DNA of 64,000 nucleotides from Lacimicrobium alkaliphilum (GTDB lineage Bacteria; Pseudomonadota; Gammaproteobacteria; Enterobacterales; Alteromonadaceae), in the NCBI RefSeq assembly GCF_001466725.1, contig NZ_CP013650.1:1302001-1366000 (forward strand). Reading direction: 5' to 3'. The notes under the pieces are model-generated. The model saw only the letters and a list, made by a program, of their open reading frames with translations. It made no database searches and was not told the DNA's origin. Below, piece after piece: positions 21,237 to 29,325 of this stretch. The translations under genes were made by a program, and so were the position numbers. The stretch's first letter is position 1; each line of letters begins with the position of its first letter.

Positions 21237-22837
21237 AATACTTTCACCTCGGAATCCTTGACCTGCCAATGTTTGTTAAACCAATCCGCCGGCAGCGTTT
21301 TATGGGAGGCCCAGATGAGAGTGCGGCTCTGAAACCTTTGTCTGATAATACGGCTTACCCGTTGATGTTGCGCTTCCGTCAGATGGGCAGTGGGTTCGTC
21401 CAGCAATATGAGCGGTGCATCAGTAAGCAGGGCTCTTGCCAGTGCCAGACGTTGCTTTTGTCCGCCAGACATGGGAGGGCGTTCACCCATTATGGTGTCG
21501 AGTCCGTCTGCCAGCGTCTCAGCCCAGTTTTTCAGCTCGACCTGCTCCAGAGACTGCCATAGCTGTATATCGGTATAGGCGTGCCCGAGGCACAAATTTT
21601 CTCTAAGGGTAGCGGGGGTGATAAGAGCATGTTGGGTGAGCAGAACTTTTTTTCCGCAGACACTGTGACTGGCTGGCCGTTGCCCCATAAGGCACTCTAA
21701 AAGCACACTTTTTCCACTGCCTGAATCGCCCTGTAACTGAACCCAGTCGCCTTTATTAAGGCTCAGATGGTGGCATATCAGCCGGGGCACCACACTCTCA
21801 AAGTCTTGCAAGTCAAAACCATTGAACTTCTCATCCACATCTTTATGAAGCGGTCTGTTCAGTATGGGGTGTAGTTCCCCGGCGGCGGCTATTGCTGCCG
21901 ATCTCTGATGATAGTAACGGCCCAGCAGTTTTAGTTCAGCGAAGCACAACGGCGCAATCAACAGCATAAAGAGCCCCTGATCCAGTGACAAGGTCGCACC
22001 AATGCGGATCTCGCCCAGCAGATTAAAGCCAACAAACACGGCCACCAGAGCCACGGCCAGAGTGGAGAAGAAATCGAGCACAGTGGTTGATAGAAACCCC
22101 AGACTAACCACTTCCATGGTACGCCGGTTAAGCATTTTACTGCTGTTGGCCAACATATTGAGCTGGCTTTGATGGCCGTCGTGAATATGAATCAACTGGC
22201 TGGCTTGTAACCTGTCTGCGAAAAGGCTGCCGAGCCTCTCCAGGGCCACAAAGTGCTTCTGGTGCAATGCCGATGTGCCCGAGCCGATAAGATACATAAA
22301 CAGCGGGACCACGGGCATACTGACCAGTAATACCGCGGCCACTGCCCAGTTAACCGGAAACAGTAAAATAATCGCGAGTAGTGGCGTGACTACAGCCATG
22401 CGTTGCTGAATCCGGTATCTGACCAGATACTGTGCAACAGCGGGAATATGTTCCAGCCAAAGTTGTTGCCAGAAAAAATGATTGTGCTGACGAACCAAAG
22501 CATATTGGCCTGACAGCAATTGAGCATGCAGTCTGTGTTGAAACTGCTGGCTGATACTCAGTTCAATGCGTTGGCTCAGGGCCTGACGAGACCATTCGAA
22601 CATGACCCAGCTAAAAGCCGCACAACCGAGAGAAAATACATCGGATTGCTGTGCCGGATTAGCCTCCACTATCAGGGTCTGGGCAATGCTGCACAGGAAC
22701 CAGTACAAGGTAATCTGGCTGACAACTGCGGCAACACCAAACAGGGTCAACAATAACAGGGCGGCCCGATGGGCCGCCCCGTTTGCATTCAGCCAGTTAC
22801 TTAACTGGTGTTCCTGCGATTTATTACGCTCACTCAT
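21230..22837 (-). CDS. cydD: heterodimeric thiol ABC exporter, CydD subunit
   Basis: Partner of CydC. The start MSERNKSQEHQLSNWL (535 residues) is chosen because it matches the family N-terminus before the first membrane span and overlaps the cydX stop by 8 bp (ATGAGTGA), implying translational coupling. An upstream ATG at 22894 would run through cydX. Six membrane spans are followed by an ABC domain with Walker A GDSGSGKSVLLE near residue 365, signature MSGGQKQRLALARAL near residue 460 and Walker B LILLDEPTAHL. It functions in the inner membrane and exports reductant to the periplasm. Confidence 0.92.
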   Translation of the reverse strand: MSERNKSQEHQLSNWLNANGAAHRAALLLLTLFGVAAVVSQITLYWFLCSIAQTLIVEANPAQQSDVFSLGCAAFSWVMFEWSRQALSQRIELSISQQFQHRLHAQLLSGQYALVRQHNHFFWQQLWLEHIPAVAQYLVRYRIQQRMAVVTPLLAIILLFPVNWAVAAVLLVSMPVVPLFMYLIGSGTSALHQKHFVALERLGSLFADRLQASQLIHIHDGHQSQLNMLANSSKMLNRRTMEVVSLGFLSTTVLDFFSTLAVALVAVFVGFNLLGEIRIGATLSLDQGLFMLLIAPLCFAELKLLGRYYHQRSAAIAAAGELHPILNRPLHKDVDEKFNGFDLQDFESVVPRLICHHLSLNKGDWVQLQGDSGSGKSVLLECLMGQRPASHSVCGKKVLLTQHALITPATLRENLCLGHAYTDIQLWQSLEQVELKNWAETLADGLDTIMGERPPMSGGQKQRLALARALLTDAPLILLDEPTAHLTEAQHQRVSRIIRQRFQSRTLIWASHKTLPADWFNKHWQVKDSEVKVLC

Positions 22838-22934
22838 CCCTGTCCAGATCTTCTGTGGATTCGAGCCACATGGCGTTGATAATGCCAAAGGCACAAGCTA
22901 ACAGTACGCCTAAAATCCAGGTGAAATACCACAT
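22830..22934 (-). CDS. cydX: cytochrome bd-I accessory subunit CydX
   Basis: A 34-residue peptide starting MWYFTWILGVLLA, one transmembrane span, and ending in an acidic tail (ESTEDLDRDE). This is the CydX pattern, with the conserved WYF/W(I)LG start and the Glu in the AMWLE segment. It lies 12 bp after cydB, has an AGGAG nine bases before its ATG, and overlaps the cydD start by 8 bp. CydX stabilises the haems of the CydAB oxidase. Confidence 0.93.
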   Translation of the reverse strand: MWYFTWILGVLLACAFGIINAMWLESTEDLDRDE

Positions 22935-22946
22935 AACTCGTCTCTC

Positions 22947-24083
22947 CTAATAAAGAACATGACTTTGATTCATTTGTGACTGCTTCAGTCGCCCACGCAT
23001 CACCCAAAAGCTGTATGCGGTATACCCCAGTACGATGGGTACAAAAATACAGGCTACCGCGAACATGATCTTAAGGGTCAACAGACTGGAAGTGGCGTCC
23101 CACATGGTCAGACTGACATCAGGATTGGTAGAGCTGGGCATTAGAAAGGGGAACATCGACAGCCCTGCGGTCAGAATAATCCCGGTCATGCTCAGCGCGC
23201 TGCTGACAAAGGCCCAGCCGCCCCGGCCTTTCCAGGAGAACCAGGCACAGGCCAGCCCGGAAATAATACCGGTCAGTGGGGCAAGCATCATCCAGGGGTA
23301 GCGACCATAGTTTTGCATCCAGGCGCCGGTTTCCACCGTAACCGTTTTATTCAACGGGTTTGATGTGGCTAAGGTGTCCACTGCAGAGGTGATGACATAG
23401 CCCTGGATGCCAAAGGCAACCCACAAACCTGCCAGGATAAACAAAACAACAGTTGCCAGTGACAGCACCACAGAAACGCTTCTTGCACGGACCAGTAAAT
23501 TATCAGCCGTTTTTAACTGTAGCCATGTGGCGCCATGGTTAAGCAACATGGCAACGGAAATCAGACCGGTCAGCAGCGCAAAGGGCGTCAATAACCCAAA
23601 GAAACTACCGGTATAGGTGGATCTCAGGTTGGCATCCATTTCAAAGGGTACACCAAGCAGTAAGTTGCCAAAGGCCACACCGAAGATTAGCGCCGGGATC
23701 AGGCCGCCTGCAAACAGGGCCCAGTCCCAGCTTTGTCGCCACTTTTTGTTCGGTAGTTTACTGCGATAATCAAAACCTAATGGCCGCATCCACAGAGCGA
23801 TTAGCGTCAGCGCCAGAGCCAGATAGAAGCCCGAAAAGGCGGTGGCATAAATCACCGGCCAGGCCGCAAATATGGCGCCACCGGCGGTGATAAACCAGAC
23901 CTGATTACCATCCCAGTGAGGACCAATGGTGTTAATCATTATACGGCGATCTTCGTCGGTTTTGCCGACCAGCGTCAGCAGCGAGCCGACGCCCAGATCA
24001 AAGCCGTCAGTGATGGCAAAGCCGATCAGTAATACGCCGATCAGGCACCACCAGATAATACGTAAAACTTCATAATCGATCAT
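22947..24083 (-). CDS. cydB: cytochrome bd ubiquinol oxidase subunit II
   Basis: Integral membrane subunit of the bd-type quinol oxidase, which reduces O2 to water. The 378-residue protein begins MIDYEVLRIIWWCLIGVLLIGFAITDGFDLGVG, the classical CydB start, and contains GPHWDGNQVW near residue 54. About eight to nine membrane spans are seen. It overlaps cydA by 4 bp (ATGA) and is followed by cydX. The whole set is cydABXDC. Confidence 0.97.
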   Translation of the reverse strand: MIDYEVLRIIWWCLIGVLLIGFAITDGFDLGVGSLLTLVGKTDEDRRIMINTIGPHWDGNQVWFITAGGAIFAAWPVIYATAFSGFYLALALTLIALWMRPLGFDYRSKLPNKKWRQSWDWALFAGGLIPALIFGVAFGNLLLGVPFEMDANLRSTYTGSFFGLLTPFALLTGLISVAMLLNHGATWLQLKTADNLLVRARSVSVVLSLATVVLFILAGLWVAFGIQGYVITSAVDTLATSNPLNKTVTVETGAWMQNYGRYPWMMLAPLTGIISGLACAWFSWKGRGGWAFVSSALSMTGIILTAGLSMFPFLMPSSTNPDVSLTMWDATSSLLTLKIMFAVACIFVPIVLGYTAYSFWVMRGRLKQSQMNQSHVLY

Positions 24084-25651
24084 GCCTGCGCTCCTTTAAC
24101 CTGCATATCAAGATTGTCCTGTTCGGCTTGTCTGGCAAGCTCTGATGGTCCTTGTCTGGCAAATTTTTGCATCAGATAAAACGCCAGGATAAACATCACC
24201 AGATAGAAGCTGGTGTACAGCACCATGGTCAATACCACATCGGATACAGACAAGTTAGATACCGACGCGTGCACCGGCAACACCTCAGCAATTGACCAGG
24301 GCTGGCGACCAAACTCGGCCACAAACCAGCCGGCTTCTGAGGCAATCCAGGGCAGGGGCAGGCTCCACAAAGCGGCTTTGAGCAACCAGCGGGGCTTGGT
24401 AATCTGGTGCTTGGTGCTATACCAGAAAGCGAGCACAAACAGAGCCAACATCAAAAATCCACTGCCTACCATCAGCCGGAAACTCCAGAATAGCGGTGCC
24501 ACCGGAGGGATGCTGTAATCCATAGCTTTTTGTATTGCGGTTTCATCAGGCGCACTGATATCGGAAGTGAAAGGCTCCAGCAACATGGCATAGCCAAGGA
24601 AGTCTTTGTTAGCGTTGAAGGCTTCCATTTCCTGGGTTGTTGCAGTGCCACCCTTAACTCGCTCAAGCAGGCCATAGGCCTGACTGCCGGCAATAATCTT
24701 TTCTTTGTGCTGTGCTTTTAAGGCCAGTAAACCTGTGACCTCCTCATCCAAAGAACGGGTGGCGATAAGGCCCATCATCCAGGGTATTTTTACCGCATAA
24801 TCAGTGGTCTGGGTTTCATCATTGGGAATACCAAACAAAGTGAAGGCCGCTGGGGGCGGCTGAGTTTGATACTCGGCTTCAATGGCTGCCAGTTTAACTT
24901 TTTGCACATCACCCAGCTCATAGCCACTTTCATCACCCAGTACAATTACAGACAGAATCGAAGCCAGCCCAAAGCTCGATGCGATGGCGAATGAACGCCG
25001 GGCAAAAGCAATATCCTTGTTGTTCAGCAGATAATAGCTGGAGATTGCCAGTACAAAGATAGCACCAGTGACATATCCGGCAGACACGGTATGTACGAAC
25101 TTCACCTGTGCCACGGGATTAAAGACAACCTCGGCGAAGCTGGTCATCTCCATGCGCATGGACTCAATATTAAATTCGGCTCCCACAGGGAATTGCATCC
25201 AGCCGTTGGCGATCAGGATCCATAAGGCTGAAAAGTTTGAGCCTATGGCTACCAGCCAGGTCGTCATCAGGTGTTTGACTTTGGACATCTTGTCCCAGCC
25301 AAAGAAGAACAGGCCGACGAAGGTGGATTCGAGGAAAAAGGCCATTAAGCCTTCAATGGCCAAAGGCGCACCAAAGATATCGCCCACATAGTGGGAATAG
25401 TAAGACCAGTTCATGCCAAACTGGAATTCCATGGTCAAACCTGTGGCCACACCAATAGCGAAGTTAATGCCAAACAGCTTGCCCCAGAATTTGGTCATCT
25501 GCTTGTAGATTTCCTTACCCGTCATCACATAGACCGATTCCATAATCGCGAGCAGAAAACTCAGGCCCAGGGTCAGAGGCACAAAGATAAAGTGGAACAT
25601 GGCCGTCAGGGCGAATTGCCAACGGGACAGTTCGATCAGGGTTTCATTCAT
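24080..25651 (-). CDS. cydA: cytochrome bd ubiquinol oxidase subunit I
   Basis: Haem-bearing subunit. Start at 25651 (MNETLIELSRWQFALTAMFHF, 523 residues) is chosen on the family N-terminus and a GGAGATACCCCT ribosome-binding site; an in-frame ATG 13 codons earlier lacks support. The His near residue 19 (AMFHFIF) ligates haem b595, and the next His/Met ligands are in the expected spans. The quinol-binding Q-loop lies about residues 240-380. GWFVAEFGRQPW near residue 440 is highly typical. The gene heads the cydABXDC operon and has an FNR-type box about 90 bp upstream. Confidence 0.97.
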   Translation of the reverse strand: MNETLIELSRWQFALTAMFHFIFVPLTLGLSFLLAIMESVYVMTGKEIYKQMTKFWGKLFGINFAIGVATGLTMEFQFGMNWSYYSHYVGDIFGAPLAIEGLMAFFLESTFVGLFFFGWDKMSKVKHLMTTWLVAIGSNFSALWILIANGWMQFPVGAEFNIESMRMEMTSFAEVVFNPVAQVKFVHTVSAGYVTGAIFVLAISSYYLLNNKDIAFARRSFAIASSFGLASILSVIVLGDESGYELGDVQKVKLAAIEAEYQTQPPPAAFTLFGIPNDETQTTDYAVKIPWMMGLIATRSLDEEVTGLLALKAQHKEKIIAGSQAYGLLERVKGGTATTQEMEAFNANKDFLGYAMLLEPFTSDISAPDETAIQKAMDYSIPPVAPLFWSFRLMVGSGFLMLALFVLAFWYSTKHQITKPRWLLKAALWSLPLPWIASEAGWFVAEFGRQPWSIAEVLPVHASVSNLSVSDVVLTMVLYTSFYLVMFILAFYLMQKFARQGPSELARQAEQDNLDMQVKGAQA

Positions 25652-25733
25652 AGGGGTATCTCCATTATCGGGCCTTGATCTGTGATTCAACTTTTGTCAG
25701 CGAATAGCCTGACACAGCCCACAATAGCAATAT

Positions 25734-25747
25734 TTGATCCATATCAC
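25734..25747. promoter_or_regulatory. FNR/Anr-type box upstream of cydA
   Basis: TTGAT-CCAT-ATCAC matches the FNR consensus TTGAT-N4-ATCAA at 9 of 10 positions and sits 83-96 bp before the cydA ATG. A cytochrome bd operon is a usual FNR target. The core promoter is not clear, so activation or repression cannot be told. Confidence 0.65.
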
Positions 25748-25900
25748 TTAATGAGTACCTAAAAAGTAATAGCTGTTCTTAACTTATTGTAAAAAATAGA
25801 GAAATTCTTTATTGAAAGAGTAAGCAGAAAAAAGGTTGAGACGGGGCTAATGGCTTTGACTATTTTTTCTGTCATAAATGACAGCTGAATAAACTTCGAT

Positions 25901-25928
25901 ACAGGTGCCGGTGTATTCCGGCACCTGT
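25901..25928. terminator. strong hairpin between sqr and cydA
   Basis: An 11-bp perfect stem ACAGGTGCCGG / CCGGCACCTGT with a 6-base loop lies 17 bp past the stop of the SQR gene. There is no U-tract on the sqr (minus) strand, while on the plus strand it is followed by AAAAAGG. It may end or protect the sqr transcript, but it is not a textbook intrinsic terminator. Confidence 0.4.
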
Positions 25929-25945
25929 AAAAAGGCTATGCTGTT

Positions 25946-27223
25946 CTATTTTTCTTCGAGACGCTCAATACCCAGGGCTTTTAATACATACTTCTCGTAC
26001 AGAGGTTCGCTGTTACCGGTTTTCATTTTACGCAGAAAGTACTTCTCGAAACCTATTTTGGCCAGATGCACCCATTTGCCTTTTTTAAACCAGGTCACAT
26101 TGCGTGGTGGTATTTGTGGCATTGCCACAAAAGCCGCGCCGGTGTCTCCCATGTCAGCCAGACATATTGCATGCCATGTGCCTTTTCTCTGAGGTTCAGT
26201 GCCATCAATGATAATGGCTTTAAGGTTATGGGCGATGGCGGTCATCATAGTTTCAATCATATAACCTGTTTTCGGTGTGCCTGTGGGAACAGGTGTATCT
26301 TCCACCGGTGGAATGGCTACACAGACCCCACCGGAGAAAATATTCGGGTATATGGGTGAGCGCTGAAAGGCATCGGTTATCACAAAGCCTTTGGGGTTAC
26401 ACAACTTATCTACACCTGCTACTGCATCAACACCTGCAAAGGGGGGAATGAACATACTGTGCACAAAAGGCAAATTATGCTGCATATCTACATTGCCTTT
26501 TCTGTCCAGTTCGCTGAGCAGCATCTGTTTATCCTGCACTTCGTCTACCCGCACATTGCAAAGCCATTTAATGTCCCGCTGCCTGAGTTCAGACTCAAGC
26601 AGTGACTTGGAATCCCCCACACCGCCCAGGCCCAGATGGCCGATATAAGGCTCGCTGGTGACATAGGTGATAGGCACTTTGTGCCTTATTTTGGCATCCC
26701 TGAGGGCTTTATCCAGGATAAAGGCGTATTCATAGGCCGGTCCAAAACAACTTGCGCCCTGAAATGCACCCACAATGGCCGGCCCTGGCTGAGCAATCAG
26801 CTTTTCAACACTGTCCCGGCAGCGTAGCGCGTGGTCGAGGGTACAAACAGACTGGGTATAATTATCGGGACCAGCTCCGGGGATGCTGTCAAAGGCCAGT
26901 TTCGGGCCGGTGGCAATCACCAGGTAGTCATAATCGATGTGTAAGTTATCCTCAGTAAGCAAACGATTTTGCTTAGCTTCAATTGCTGTGACTCTGGCAC
27001 AGACAAAATCAATTTTCTTTCTGTTCAGATACTTTTCAATCGGAATGGTAATGGCATCGGGTTCCCGCCAGCCCACCGCAATCCAGGGGTTTGACGGTAC
27101 GAATCTGAATTCCGGGCGCTCATTAACCATCACCACCTGATGGGATTCACCAAGGGCTTGCTTTATTTCATAGGCGGCAGGCATTCCTCCGGTGCCGGCC
27201 CCCAGAATAACCACTTTAGCCAT
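25946..27223 (-). CDS. sqr: sulfide:quinone oxidoreductase (SQR)
   Basis: FAD-dependent oxidation of sulfide to persulfide or polysulfide, passing electrons to quinone at the inner membrane. The 425-residue protein has an N-terminal Rossmann motif GAGTGGMPAA at residues 8-17, a YLVIATGPKL segment near residue 102, and three cysteines in the positions expected for SQR: SVCTLDH near residue 126, GASCFGPAYE near residue 158 and GGVCVA near residue 345. The C-terminal region has an amphipathic FKKGKWVHLAKIGFEKYFL membrane-anchor helix. A sigma-54 promoter lies directly upstream and the divergent gene encodes a sigma-54 activator. Confidence 0.9.
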   Translation of the reverse strand: MAKVVILGAGTGGMPAAYEIKQALGESHQVVMVNERPEFRFVPSNPWIAVGWREPDAITIPIEKYLNRKKIDFVCARVTAIEAKQNRLLTEDNLHIDYDYLVIATGPKLAFDSIPGAGPDNYTQSVCTLDHALRCRDSVEKLIAQPGPAIVGAFQGASCFGPAYEYAFILDKALRDAKIRHKVPITYVTSEPYIGHLGLGGVGDSKSLLESELRQRDIKWLCNVRVDEVQDKQMLLSELDRKGNVDMQHNLPFVHSMFIPPFAGVDAVAGVDKLCNPKGFVITDAFQRSPIYPNIFSGGVCVAIPPVEDTPVPTGTPKTGYMIETMMTAIAHNLKAIIIDGTEPQRKGTWHAICLADMGDTGAAFVAMPQIPPRNVTWFKKGKWVHLAKIGFEKYFLRKMKTGNSEPLYEKYVLKALGIERLEEK

Positions 27224-27265
27224 AGTTCCTCTTTCTTATATCAGTTACGTTGTAAAGCAACTGTT

Positions 27266-27282
27266 AACAAGTTTGGTGCCAG
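27266..27282 (-). promoter_or_regulatory. sigma-54 promoter of sqr
   Basis: Read on the minus strand CTGGCACC-AAAC-TTGTT matches the -24/-12 consensus YTGGCACG-N4-TTGCW with a T for C at the -12 GC. The predicted start point is about 30 bp before the sqr ATG. The divergent neighbour is a sigma-54 dependent activator. Confidence 0.75.
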
Positions 27283-27387
27283 AATGTCCGGGCCCTGTTC
27301 TGGCGGCTTTCGCGCGCTGTTGATGAGGATATGTGGTAATAAGCTTGTGTCTGTTTTGTCAAATATGTCAGTATTGAGGGTAGTGTT

Positions 27388-28704
27388 TTGCCAAAAATGG
27401 CAGTTATTATGAATCTTCCTGTTATCCAGTCCATGATCGATGCGGTAGAGAAACCGGCGATTTTTATTACTCCTGATTATCGTATTCAGGCCGTTAATCA
27501 GGCGTATAAGGACACTTATTCGCAGCAGATCTATACCGGTAGCAGTCATTGCTATGAGATTTCTCATGGGGCTTCTGAGCCCTGTGATCGCCACGGAGAG
27601 GATTGCCCGCTACTAAGCTGTGCTCAATCTGGCCGAACAGCGAGGGTTGTGCATGTGCATCAGACTCCACAAGGAAAACAGCATTGCGATATTCTGATGC
27701 GCCCGATCAGGGATGAAGATGGCATGACCCTTGGATATCTGGAGATCCTCGACCGCATACTATACGCCTCGGCAGAGGTGGCAGAGCATAAGATGGTGGG
27801 ACGAACTGAGTGTTTTAATAAATTGCTTAACCGAATTAACAGAGCGGCGTCATCGGATATCAGCGTGTTATTGCAGGGTGAAACTGGCACCGGCAAAGAG
27901 CTGGTTGCCCGTTCGATTCACGATGCCAGTGAACGCCACAGTAAACCTTTTATCATTATTGAATGTGCCGGGCTGAATGACGCGCTATTTGAAAGTGAGC
28001 TATTCGGGCATCATAAAGGCGCGTTTACCGGCGCGACACATAACAAGAAAGGGCTGGTTGAGGAAGCCGATGGGGGGACCCTGTTTCTTGATGAGATAGG
28101 TGATGTGCCGCTGCATTCGCAGGTTAAACTGTTACGTTTGCTGGAAACCGGAACCTTTCGCTCAGTAGGAGGTTTGCAACCTAAACGCTCAGACTTCAGG
28201 CTGATTTGTGCTACTCACAAAGATTTATTGCAGTTGGTTGAAGCAGGGGAGTTCAGGCAGGATCTATACTACCGGATAGCGGGGTTAACCTTGCGTTTAC
28301 CGCCACTAAGACAACGACGGGACGATATCCCCTTGCTGATTGAGCAATTTCTTGGCACCGGATATAAAGGGCACAAAACCTTCTCTGCCCAGGCAATGCA
28401 ATGCATCACAGCGCACGATTTTCCCGGTAACATCCGGGAACTGAAGAATCTGGTTGAACAGTCCGTATTGATGGCCAATGATGATGTTATCTGGCCTGAA
28501 GATCTGCCCGTTGCGTTGCAGGAAAGAGGCGAAGTGCAAGGAACAGCGATTACCTCCTTACAGGAGCATGAGCAGCAGTACCTGACTAGGTTGTGCCAGA
28601 CCTACCAGGGCACGCCGGAAGAATTAGCCAGACAACTGGGTGTCAGTGCCCGCACACTCTACCGCAAACTACAAAAATATGGCCTCAAACTGAATAAGTC
28701 CTGA
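27388..28704 (+). CDS. sigma-54 dependent transcriptional activator (PAS-AAA+-Fis)
   Basis: A 438-residue enhancer-binding protein. Residues 8-125 form a PAS-like sensor ([17 protein letters not shown]) with a Cys cluster at [20 protein letters not shown], which could hold a redox or sulfur-sensing centre. The AAA+ domain has Walker A GETGTGKE near residue 168, the sigma-54 contact loop GAFTGA near residue 215 and Walker [12 protein letters not shown]. The C-terminus carries a Fis-type helix-turn-helix ([18 protein letters not shown]). The TTG at 27388 has a GAGGG seven bases upstream; ATG 27397 is an alternative. It is divergent from sqr and very likely controls it. Confidence 0.92.
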   Translation: MPKMAVIMNLPVIQSMIDAVEKPAIFITPDYRIQAVNQAYKDTYSQQIYTGSSHCYEISHGASEPCDRHGEDCPLLSCAQSGRTARVVHVHQTPQGKQHCDILMRPIRDEDGMTLGYLEILDRILYASAEVAEHKMVGRTECFNKLLNRINRAASSDISVLLQGETGTGKELVARSIHDASERHSKPFIIIECAGLNDALFESELFGHHKGAFTGATHNKKGLVEEADGGTLFLDEIGDVPLHSQVKLLRLLETGTFRSVGGLQPKRSDFRLICATHKDLLQLVEAGEFRQDLYYRIAGLTLRLPPLRQRRDDIPLLIEQFLGTGYKGHKTFSAQAMQCITAHDFPGNIRELKNLVEQSVLMANDDVIWPEDLPVALQERGEVQGTAITSLQEHEQQYLTRLCQTYQGTPEELARQLGVSARTLYRKLQKYGLKLNKS

Positions 28705-28705
28705 C

Positions 28706-29014
28706 TTATGCTGTCAGCTCAGGGCAGAACTTAGCCTGCAACAATTGCATAAACTTCATGGTGTCAGGATCTTTGATGCGGTAATACACCGTCTGCGCTT
28801 CTTTGCGGCATTCCACCAGACCTTGCTGGCGCAATACCGCCAGATGCTGCGAAAAAGCCGACGGGCTTAAATCAAAGCTCTGATGCAGCGCACCTACATG
28901 CAATTCTCCGCTGGCCAGTCTGCACAGGATCTGCAATCTGTGCTCATTGCCTAAAGAACGCAAAAAGGCCGCCGCCTCGGCGGCTTCCTGCTGATGTAAA
29001 GTTATATTTTCCAC
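28706..29014 (-). CDS. ArsR-family repressor, SqrR/BigR-like persulfide sensor
   Basis: A 102-residue winged-helix regulator with ELHVGALHQSFDLSPSAFSQHLAVLRQQGLV as its DNA-binding core (about residues 37-67). Cysteines are at residues 31 (QILCRL), 69 and 97 (KFCPEL). The 31/97 pair has the same 66-residue separation as the two sensing cysteines of SqrR and BigR (Cys41/Cys107 in SqrR numbering) and the same surroundings. Those proteins form a sulfur-bridged pair in persulfide and release DNA. It follows the DUF2892 gene by 22 bp and converges with the sigma-54 activator gene (1 bp apart). Confidence 0.87.
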   Translation of the reverse strand: MENITLHQQEAAEAAAFLRSLGNEHRLQILCRLASGELHVGALHQSFDLSPSAFSQHLAVLRQQGLVECRKEAQTVYYRIKDPDTMKFMQLLQAKFCPELTA

Positions 29015-29036
29015 ATGCGTTACCTGCTACAAGGGA

Positions 29037-29252
29037 TTATTTATGCCGTGCCAGTTCTGCTTCGGTTTTAAAGCCAAACACCTTACGCAGCACTATGGTG
29101 GCCGGGCAAAACCCGGTAAATGACTGCTGGAATAAATTGGCGCCAATAAACACCGTCAACCAGACAAAGTATGGGTGCACCCATACCGTCAGGGCCACGG
29201 ATAATAACACCATAAAACCGGCAAAGGCAGTCAGGGCTCTTTCTGCGCTCAT
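29037..29252 (-). CDS. DUF2892 (YgaP-like transmembrane) protein
   Basis: A 71-residue protein with two hydrophobic helices (ALTAFAGFMVLLSVALTVWV and WLTVFIGANLFQQS) and the TGFCPATIVLRKVFG signature of the DUF2892 family. In E. coli YgaP this domain is fused to a rhodanese. Here it stands alone but close to a separate rhodanese gene, and it is cotranscribed with the ArsR sensor. The CP dipeptide next to the membrane may carry sulfane sulfur; this is inferred from YgaP. Confidence 0.85.
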   Translation of the reverse strand: MSAERALTAFAGFMVLLSVALTVWVHPYFVWLTVFIGANLFQQSFTGFCPATIVLRKVFGFKTEAELARHK

Positions 29253-29280
29253 TATTTCTACTCCCGGGTTAATGTTAAAT

Positions 29281-29304
29281 CAGTGGTTCACTTAATGACC
29301 ACTG
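29281..29304. other. hairpin/palindrome between beta-barrel gene and DUF2892 gene
   Basis: CAGTGGT-N10-ACCACTG is a perfect 7-bp inverted repeat between the 3' end of the beta-barrel gene and the start of the DUF2892-arsR pair (both minus strand). It may be a weak terminator (ATTTAAC follows) or an operator for the downstream pair. Confidence 0.35.
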
Positions 29305-29325
29305 AACTCAGATCACTGCAATCCG

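Noticed and set aside
25901-25928. Standard intrinsic terminator for sqr
   Set aside because: The stem is strong but the sqr strand has no U-tract after it, so it was listed only as a low-confidence hairpin.
27224-27387. A copy of the TAATT palindrome in front of sqr
   Set aside because: No match to the 24-bp motif was found; only a sigma-54 promoter and TGTC words were seen.
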